From contig NZ_NISU01000001.1 of assembly GCF_002335805.1 (NCBI RefSeq), positions 566,079 to 630,078 of the forward strand: 64,000 nt of DNA, read 5' to 3'. This document shows positions 58,617 through 64,000 of this stretch, in pieces. A program made the position numbers and the translations under genes. Under the pieces are notes generated by a model that was not told where the DNA came from, did no database searches, and worked only from the letters and a program-made list of their open reading frames with translations. Source of the stretch: Bacillus sp. FJAT-45350 (lineage in GTDB: Bacteria > Bacillota > Bacilli > Bacillales > NISU01). Position 1 is the stretch's first letter. Every line of letters starts with the position of its first letter.

Positions 58617-59498
58617 TTGTCAGAGTTAGGACAACGTTTAAAGAAAGCTAGAGATGAAAAAGGGATAAGCTTAGAGGAATTACAAAAGGTTACAAAAATC
58701 CAAAAAAGATATTTACAAGCGATCGAGGAAGGTCGATTTGAAGTATTGCCTGGAAAATTTTATGCCCGTGCTTTTGTGAAAAACTATGCAGAAGCTGTTA
58801 ACCTTGATCCTGAACAATTATTTGAAGAACATCATTCAGAGCTACCAAACCCTCAGAAAGGGGGAAGTGAGCTTCCTTCTAGAGCACAAAGGACGAATGC
58901 TGCGGTTAGGTCAACAAATACAAAGCTAGCTCCGTTTTTGCCAGCTATCATCGCAGTTGTGTTTATATTAGTAGTTGGGATAGGAGCGTGGCTTATGCTT
59001 CAATCTAGTGGTGGAGAAGAAGCAGAAGGGGTTTCCCCAGACGAACAGGAGCAAACAATCGATGCAGAGATTGGTGAAGAAATCCCTGTAGAAGAACCTC
59101 AGGAGCCGATTGAAGAAATTCCGACTGGAGATGAGGTTCCTATAGAGGAACCAGTGGAGGAAGAACCAATTGAAGAGCCTCAACATGAGCTAACATTTGT
59201 GGAATCTAGTGGAAATACATCCTCCTATGAGCTTACAGGTACTGATGAATTTTCAGTTGTTATTAATTTCACAGGTCGTAGTTATGTAGGTATTAAAAAT
59301 ACTAAAGGGAAATCTTTCTATGCTTCAGAGGTAACCGCAGAAGACGAACTTACTTATGACTTTAGTGAGGAAGAAGGAATTGAATTTAATTTTGGTGCAT
59401 CGAATTTTGTTGAAATGACAATTAATGGTGAAGAATTTTCGTTTCCATTAGACATCGTACACCAAAAAGTTTCCGTTTCGTTTAACCTTTCTAATTAA
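58617..59498 (+). CDS. rodZ: RodZ-like cell-shape protein (YmfM)
   Basis: RodZ links MreB to the membrane in the cell-elongation machinery. TTG at 58617 (MSELGQRLKKARDEKGISLEELQ) gives 293 residues; GTG at 58608 lies within the ribosome site GGTAGGTGG. Residues 1-70 form an HTH_25 domain, 108-128 a membrane helix, and about 132-190 a Glu/Pro-rich linker with EEPIEEP-type repeats. A C-terminal DUF4115 beta domain follows outside the cell. A terminator follows. Confidence 0.93.
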   Translation: MSELGQRLKKARDEKGISLEELQKVTKIQKRYLQAIEEGRFEVLPGKFYARAFVKNYAEAVNLDPEQLFEEHHSELPNPQKGGSELPSRAQRTNAAVRSTNTKLAPFLPAIIAVVFILVVGIGAWLMLQSSGGEEAEGVSPDEQEQTIDAEIGEEIPVEEPQEPIEEIPTGDEVPIEEPVEEEPIEEPQHELTFVESSGNTSSYELTGTDEFSVVINFTGRSYVGIKNTKGKSFYASEVTAEDELTYDFSEEEGIEFNFGASNFVEMTINGEEFSFPLDIVHQKVSVSFNLSN

Positions 59499-59514
59499 AA
59501 GTAATTATAGTTGT

Positions 59515-59551
59515 AAAAGCCCGCTATGAAGATTTATTCATAGCGGGTTTT
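59515..59551 (+). terminator. Rho-independent terminator after rodZ
   Basis: CCCGCTATGAA (59520-59530) pairs perfectly with TTCATAGCGGG (59537-59547), flanked by AAAA and TTTT. Confidence 0.92.
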
Positions 59552-59635
59552 AAATGCGTAAATTTCAAAGGGTAAATCATATGTCAGAATGTTTTTACTT
59601 TAGTAAAAAGCTAGAACAGTTTTAGATAAGTTATT

Positions 59636-59663
59636 TTTAACGGTATGAAACGTATGGTACAAT
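59636..59663 (+). promoter_or_regulatory. Likely SigA promoter of yajQ
   Basis: TTTAAC (59636-59641) and TACAAT (59658-59663) with a 16-base spacer and extended -10 TG (59655-59656) lie about 50 bases before yajQ. Confidence 0.6.
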
Positions 59664-59715
59664 AAGTATATCTTGGCAAACTACATATATATATGAAGTG
59701 AAAGGATGAATTCAT

Positions 59716-60210
59716 ATGGCAAAGGAACACTCTTTTGATATAGTATCTGAAGTTGACCTACAAGAGGTAGATAATGCAATCAATCAAGCTATAAAAGAAA
59801 TCACAACGAGATATGACTTTAAAGGTTCAAAAAGCTCGATCGAGCGAACGGGGAATGAGCAAATCACATTAATTTCTGATGATGAGTATAAGCTTGACAG
59901 TGTCATCGATGTTTTAAAGACAAAGTTTATCAAACGCGGATTGTCGCAAAAATCTATGGATTTTGGTAAAATTGAAAAGTCCTCAGGGCAAACAGTTAGA
60001 CAAGTAATCACATTAGTTTCAGGATTAAATAGTGACCGAGCGAAACATATCACAAAGTTAGTGAAAGAGTCTAAGCTTAAAGTTAAGGCTCAAATCCAAA
60101 ACGAACAAGTTCGTGTAACTGCAAAAAGCATTGATGATTTACAGTCAGTCATACAATTAATTAAAGAGCAAAACTTTGAATTTCCTGTTCAATTTTCAAA
60201 TATGAGATAG
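59716..60210 (+). CDS. yajQ: YajQ-family nucleotide-binding protein
   Basis: YajQ (UPF0234) proteins have two RNA-binding-like folds; some proteobacterial members bind cyclic di-GMP, but the role in Firmicutes is unclear. The 164 residues include [66 protein letters not shown] and [21 protein letters not shown], all typical. In B. subtilis the homologue is elsewhere; here it sits between rodZ and pgsA with its own promoter. Confidence 0.95.
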   Translation: MAKEHSFDIVSEVDLQEVDNAINQAIKEITTRYDFKGSKSSIERTGNEQITLISDDEYKLDSVIDVLKTKFIKRGLSQKSMDFGKIEKSSGQTVRQVITLVSGLNSDRAKHITKLVKESKLKVKAQIQNEQVRVTAKSIDDLQSVIQLIKEQNFEFPVQFSNMR

Positions 60211-60264
60211 ACTTCCCTTATGTTTCAACATGGATATAAGTAAGGGTTAATTAGGGAGGACACT

Positions 60265-60843
60265 GTGAATTTACCAAATAAGATAACAATCTCGAGGATA
60301 TTATTAATCCCAGTATTAATGATATTCTTCTTAGCCCCGATTGATTTAGGGAAGATATTTATTGGTGTTGAGCTTCCTACAACACATTTTATAGGTGCGA
60401 TTATTTTTATAGTAGCAGCTATTACTGACGGACTTGATGGCTATTACGCAAGACGTTTTAATCTTGTCACTAATTTTGGGAAATTTTTAGATCCGCTAGC
60501 GGATAAGTTATTAATCACCGCTGGGCTAATTGTTTTGGTTGAACTGCAAATGTTAGCCGCGTGGATTGCAATTGTGATAATTAGTAGAGAGTTCGCAGTT
60601 ACAGGAATTCGTTTAATAGCTGCAGCAGATGGGTCTGTTATTGCAGCTAGTCCATTAGGTAAAATTAAAACGATTACTCAAATAATTGGTATTTCAGCCT
60701 TGATGTTGTATAATTTCCCATTTGGTGCAATCGGCTTTCCTTTTGCAGAAATAATGATTTGGGTAGCAACTGTGATGACAATCATCTCAGGAATTGATTA
60801 TTTTATTAAAAATAAGCATGTTTTGTTTAATTCAGTTTCGTAG
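60265..60843 (+). CDS. pgsA: CDP-diacylglycerol-glycerol-3-phosphate 3-phosphatidyltransferase
   Basis: PgsA makes phosphatidylglycerol phosphate from CDP-diacylglycerol in the membrane. GTG at 60265 follows AGGGAGGA. The 192 residues start LPNKITISRILLIPVLMIFFL and carry the CDP-alcohol phosphatidyltransferase motif DGLDGYYARRFNLVTNFGKFLDPLADK, with all expected aspartates. About five membrane helices are expected. It uses the product of cdsA (20074). Confidence 0.96.
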   Translation: MNLPNKITISRILLIPVLMIFFLAPIDLGKIFIGVELPTTHFIGAIIFIVAAITDGLDGYYARRFNLVTNFGKFLDPLADKLLITAGLIVLVELQMLAAWIAIVIISREFAVTGIRLIAAADGSVIAASPLGKIKTITQIIGISALMLYNFPFGAIGFPFAEIMIWVATVMTIISGIDYFIKNKHVLFNSVS

Positions 60844-60876
60844 AAATGAAAAATTTACACTTATTGAGGTGTTTTC

Positions 60877-62130
60877 ATGAATGCTGAAATTATTGCAGTT
60901 GGTTCAGAATTATTGTTAGGCCAAATAGTAAATACAAATGCCTCTTTTATTTCCAAGGAGCTAGCAGACAAAGGGATTAATGTATATTACCAAACGGTTG
61001 TAGGTGATAATGCAAGCAGGCTAAAGGAAGCAATAGTAACAGCTCAGTCTCGTGCTAACTTAATTATCTTAAGTGGAGGGCTTGGACCAACACAGGATGA
61101 TTTAACAAAAGAGACTGTAGCACAGCTTGTTAATCGTGATTTACAGTATGATGAGGTAGCATTAGAAAAGATTGAACAGTACTTTCAACAACTTGGTAGA
61201 GCGATGTCAGAAAATAACAAAAAGCAAGCTTTAGTAATTGAAGAGGCGGACGTTTTAATTAATGAGAATGGTATGGCACCAGGAATGGCGTTTGTTAACG
61301 ATTCGATTACTTATATGCTATTACCAGGCCCCCCTAAAGAACTAGAACCAATGTTTGCCCAATATGGTATTAACTATTTAATGAAGCATAAAGAAGATAA
61401 TTTTTTTCTCCGTTCAAGGGTTTTACGTTTTTTTGGAATTGGAGAATCACAGCTTGAGCATATATTAGTAGATATTATAGAAGCCCAATCGAATCCAACG
61501 ATTGCACCTCTAGCTGGAGACGGTGAGGTTACATTGCGATTAACTGTTAAACATACTGATGAAAATGAAGCAGTTAATCTATTAGACGAAGTTGAAGGGA
61601 AAATAGTTGAACGGGTAGGCAAGTACTTATATGGTTATGACGATACAAGCTTATTTGAACAACTACTTCATACGTTACAAAAAAATAATCTAACAATGGC
61701 GTCTGCTGAAAGCCTAACTGGTGGAATGTTTAGTGAAAATATAACATCCATTTCTGGAGCTTCCTCGGTTTTTCCAGGAGGAATTGTTAGCTATGGTACC
61801 GAAATTAAGAAAAAATTACTCCAAGTACATACTAAAACAATAGAAAACTATGGTGTTGTTAGTGAACAATGTGCAAATGAAATGGCTGAAGCAGTAAAGA
61901 CCAACTTCGGTACTACTATCGGTATTAGCTTTACTGGTGTTGCAGGTCCGACAAGACAAGAAGGGAAAGACATAGGAACTGTATTTATCGGGATTGCAAT
62001 GGAAGATAAGGAAACAATGGTTTTTACGCTTAAGTTAGCTGGTACAAGGGAACAGATTCGTGAGCGAGCTGTTAAGTTTGGATGCTACTACTTATTGAAA
62101 GAATTGAAAAGGTGGAATTTAATAGGATGA
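60877..62130 (+). CDS. cinA: CinA, competence/damage-inducible protein with NMN amidohydrolase domain
   Basis: CinA family proteins recycle NAD through ADP-ribose pyrophosphatase and NMN deamidase activities and were first noted in competence. The 417 residues have an N-terminal MoaB/MogA-like (COG1058) domain (EIIAVGSELLLGQIVNTNASFISKELADKGINVYYQTVVGDN; ILSGGLGPTQDDLTKE) and a C-terminal CinA domain (MASAESLTGGMFSENITSISGASSVFPGGIVSYGTEIK). GAGGTG precedes the ATG. Its stop overlaps the next gene. recA usually follows directly, but here a helicase gene lies between. Confidence 0.95.
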   Translation: MNAEIIAVGSELLLGQIVNTNASFISKELADKGINVYYQTVVGDNASRLKEAIVTAQSRANLIILSGGLGPTQDDLTKETVAQLVNRDLQYDEVALEKIEQYFQQLGRAMSENNKKQALVIEEADVLINENGMAPGMAFVNDSITYMLLPGPPKELEPMFAQYGINYLMKHKEDNFFLRSRVLRFFGIGESQLEHILVDIIEAQSNPTIAPLAGDGEVTLRLTVKHTDENEAVNLLDEVEGKIVERVGKYLYGYDDTSLFEQLLHTLQKNNLTMASAESLTGGMFSENITSISGASSVFPGGIVSYGTEIKKKLLQVHTKTIENYGVVSEQCANEMAEAVKTNFGTTIGISFTGVAGPTRQEGKDIGTVFIGIAMEDKETMVFTLKLAGTREQIRERAVKFGCYYLLKELKRWNLIG

Positions 62131-63734
62131 GTTATTTTAAAGATTTTCAAGTATCAGAGGATATTAAAAAAGCAATTTTGGATATGGGTTTTGAAGAGCC
62201 ATCTCCAATTCAAGAAAAAGTTATTCCTGTCATTTTAGATGGTGGAGATGTCATCGGGCAAGCTCAAACAGGAACTGGAAAAACAGCAGCATTTGGTATA
62301 CCGGTAATTGACAAAGTTGATATTAAAGATACTCGTAACGTTCAAGCGTTAATTTTAACACCTACGAGAGAGCTAGCAATTCAAGTATCTGGTGAACTAC
62401 AAAAGCTTTCAAAGTATAAAAAAGTTCGTGCATTACCAATTTACGGAGGCCAACAAATTGGACATCAAATCCGTGCATTAAAACAAGGGGTACAAGTAGT
62501 TATTGGTACTCCTGGGCGTATCATCGACCATTTACGTCGTAACACACTTAAGCTAGATCGTGTTCATACAGTTGTACTTGATGAAGCGGATGAGATGCTA
62601 GATATGGGATTTGTTGATGATATTGAATCAATCTTGAAGCAAGTCAATGTTGAAAGACAAACGATGCTATTCTCAGCAACAATGCCTCCTGCGATTAAAA
62701 AGCTATCTCATAAATACATGAATACACCAAAGATTGTATCCATTAATCGTGGAGAAGTAACAGCACCTTCTATTAACCAAATGTATTTTAAAGTATTAGA
62801 AAGAAATAAGCTTGATTCACTTTGCAGAATCATTGATAGTGAAGAAATTGATTTAGGGATTCTTTTCTGTCGCACGAAAAAAGGTGTAGCAGAATTAACG
62901 GAAGCTTTACAGGCAAGAGGTTACATTGCTGATGGATTACATGGAGATTTAACACAATCACAACGTGATAGCGTTATGAAAAAATTCCGTGATTCAACAA
63001 TTGAATTTTTAATTGCAACTGATGTAGCGGCAAGAGGAATTGATGTTGATAATGTAAGCCATGTTATTAACTATGATATTCCACAAGATCCTGAAAGCTA
63101 TGTTCATCGTATTGGACGTACAGGACGAGCTGGTCGTCAGGGGTTAGCCTTAACTCTTGTGACACCTAGAGAAATGAAGCATCTTCGTTCAATTGAATCA
63201 GAAATTAAAATGTCGATCCCTTCACAAAATGTACCAACGTTTGAAGAAGTGATGGAAAAACAACAATCATCTTGGAAGAAGCAAATAGAGTCTACAATTC
63301 AAGATGAGAAAAACATGGCTTTATTTGAACCGTTAGTGAAAGAAGTAATGGAGAATCATCCTCCAGAGAAAATCATCAATGCACTATTACAAATGACGTT
63401 CTCTACTGATAACAACTTTGAAGACGATGGATATAACTTCGGAGAAACTGGTGGAGCAAAAGGTATGGTTCGTTTCTTTATCAATGTTGGTAGAAATGTA
63501 AACATGACACCCAAAGTTTTAATTGATGAAATTTCTGAACTTGTTGGTATTCCAGGAAAAACAATTGGAAGAATTGACATTTTTGATAAGTTTACTTTTA
63601 TTGAAGTACCAGAAGAAGCTGCACCATTTGTCTATGAAGCTCTAAGATACTCACGCATTAATGGAATAAGAGTCAATCTTGAGCCGGCAAAGCCTCGTCC
63701 GAAGCGTGAAAGAAGACCAACGAAACAATCATAA
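62127..63734 (+). CDS. DEAD-box RNA helicase with DbpA-type RNA-binding domain
   Basis: This ATP-dependent RNA helicase of the DeaD/CshA/DbpA group probably acts in ribosome assembly or RNA turnover. I choose ATG at 62127, overlapping the cinA stop (ATGA) with AAAGGTGG upstream; ATG at 62082 is rejected. The 535 residues show the Q motif PSPIQE (25-30), Walker A AQTGTGKT (46-53), PTRELA, TPGR, DEAD (152-155), SAT (183-185) and HRIGRTGRAG. A DbpA-like RNA-binding domain (GMVRFFINVGRNVNMTPKVLIDEISELVGIPGKTIGRIDIFDKFTFIEVP) and a basic tail follow. Exact orthology is uncertain. Confidence 0.94.
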   Translation: MSYFKDFQVSEDIKKAILDMGFEEPSPIQEKVIPVILDGGDVIGQAQTGTGKTAAFGIPVIDKVDIKDTRNVQALILTPTRELAIQVSGELQKLSKYKKVRALPIYGGQQIGHQIRALKQGVQVVIGTPGRIIDHLRRNTLKLDRVHTVVLDEADEMLDMGFVDDIESILKQVNVERQTMLFSATMPPAIKKLSHKYMNTPKIVSINRGEVTAPSINQMYFKVLERNKLDSLCRIIDSEEIDLGILFCRTKKGVAELTEALQARGYIADGLHGDLTQSQRDSVMKKFRDSTIEFLIATDVAARGIDVDNVSHVINYDIPQDPESYVHRIGRTGRAGRQGLALTLVTPREMKHLRSIESEIKMSIPSQNVPTFEEVMEKQQSSWKKQIESTIQDEKNMALFEPLVKEVMENHPPEKIINALLQMTFSTDNNFEDDGYNFGETGGAKGMVRFFINVGRNVNMTPKVLIDEISELVGIPGKTIGRIDIFDKFTFIEVPEEAAPFVYEALRYSRINGIRVNLEPAKPRPKRERRPTKQS

Positions 63735-63756
63735 TCCTCAATTAATTAATATCAAG

Positions 63757-63797
63757 ATGCCCCAAATGTGTTACTCTGACCTTTTGGGACATTCTCT
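63757..63797 (+). terminator. Possible terminator after the helicase gene
   Basis: ATGCCCCAAA (63757-63766) pairs with TTTGGGACAT (63783-63792) with one mismatch; the following TCTCTT is a poor T-run. Confidence 0.45.
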
Positions 63798-63801
63798 TAT
63801 G

Positions 63802-63866
63802 CAATGCAGGTAGAAGCTACATGTAGTATAGTTTTGAAGTGGAACTCAGTAGCTTCTTTTGCATTG
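63802..63866 (+). other. Long two-part stem-loop upstream of the predicted recA promoter
   Basis: CAATGCA (63802-63808) pairs with TGCATTG (63860-63866) and, inside a 4x3 internal loop, GAAGCTAC (63813-63820) pairs with GTAGCTTC (63849-63856). The apical loop is 28 bases. It lies upstream of the promoter at the window edge, so it is not part of that transcript; it could be the 3' end of the helicase mRNA or a DNA element. Confidence 0.6.
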
Positions 63867-63921
63867 TCTATTAATCCCTTTAGAGACTCCACAATGCCCT
63901 ACAACTATTTCCATAAAAAAG

Positions 63922-63935
63922 CGAATAAATGTTCG
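63922..63935 (+). promoter_or_regulatory. LexA (DinR) SOS box, probably of recA
   Basis: CGAATAAATGTTCG differs by one base from the Gram-positive SOS box CGAACNNNNGTTCG. It lies 9 bases upstream of a good SigA -35, where LexA would block polymerase. With cinA upstream, the controlled gene is most probably recA beyond the right edge. Confidence 0.8.
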
Positions 63936-63944
63936 TTAAAACTA

Positions 63945-63973
63945 TTGGCAAATGATAAAAAAAGAGATATGAT
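63945..63973 (+). promoter_or_regulatory. Likely SigA promoter of recA (gene outside the window)
   Basis: TTGGCA (63945-63950) and TATGAT (63968-63973) are separated by exactly 17 bases, directly downstream of the SOS box. The start codon is not reached before the window ends. Confidence 0.75.
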
Positions 63974-64000
63974 ATGAATAAGACAAGTATTAATACTTAC

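Noticed and set aside
1-64000. Mobile elements, CRISPR arrays, tRNA or rRNA genes, prophage or defence genes
   Set aside because: Every long open frame on the plus strand fits the conserved fliM-to-recA gene order or a small neighbour. No repeat-spacer pattern, transposase, integrase or tRNA-like cloverleaf was noticed by eye.

Overview
The window is a low-GC chromosomal segment from a motile, endospore-forming member of the Bacillaceae. This rests on three things: gene order matches the Bacillus subtilis fliM-to-recA region almost throughout; PolC, SigD, SpoIIIE and the DpaA/DpaB dipicolinate synthase are all present; and Shine-Dalgarno sites are strong, with frequent GTG/TTG starts. Every gene I can support is on the + strand. 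I cannot name the species. No tRNA, rRNA, CRISPR, prophage or insertion sequence was seen.

Layout. (1) 1-15718, distal fla/che operon: fliM (cut by the left edge), fliY, cheY, fliO, fliP, fliQ, fliR, flhB, flhA, flhF, flhG, cheB, cheC, cheD, a small membrane protein, sigD, a fapA-like DUF342 gene, a small conserved gene and a swrB-like gene. cheA and cheW, normally between cheB and cheC, are absent. (2) 15719-25197: rpsB, tsf, pyrH, frr, then the envelope/isoprenoid genes uppS, cdsA, dxr, rseP and proS. (3) 25303-42443: polC, then the translation/RNA cluster rimP-nusA-rnpM-ylxQ-infB-ylxP-rbfA-truB-ribF-rpsO-pnp, then ylxY, mlpA and ymxH. (4) 42898-51171: dpaA-dpaB-asd-dapG-dapA (lysine/dipicolinate precursors), an RNase J gene, tepA and ylzJ. 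(5) 51476-63734: spoIIIE/ftsK, two M16-family genes, an SDR, ymfJ, ymfK, rodZ, yajQ, pgsA, cinA and a DEAD-box helicase. The right edge carries a LexA-type SOS box and a SigA promoter that probably drive recA just outside the window.

How the genes work together. The first block builds the flagellar export gate and C-ring and supplies chemotaxis adaptation enzymes and the flagellar sigma factor. The middle blocks handle ribosome assembly, translation initiation, RNA decay, lipid synthesis and replication. The dpa/asd/dap block feeds diaminopimelate and spore dipicolinate, and a sigma-K-like promoter precedes it. SpoIIIE moves DNA into the forespore.

This is mostly an ordinary housekeeping region. 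The points worth a second look are the missing cheA/cheW, the fapA/small-ORF/swrB cassette with its 19-bp perfect hairpin, the Q-rich repeat in FliY, a 14-base sequence shared by the nusA-operon and rpsO promoters, an RNase J with an intact active-site motif at the rnjB locus, a possible internal IF2 start, and a helicase gene overlapping cinA and separating it from the predicted recA promoter.
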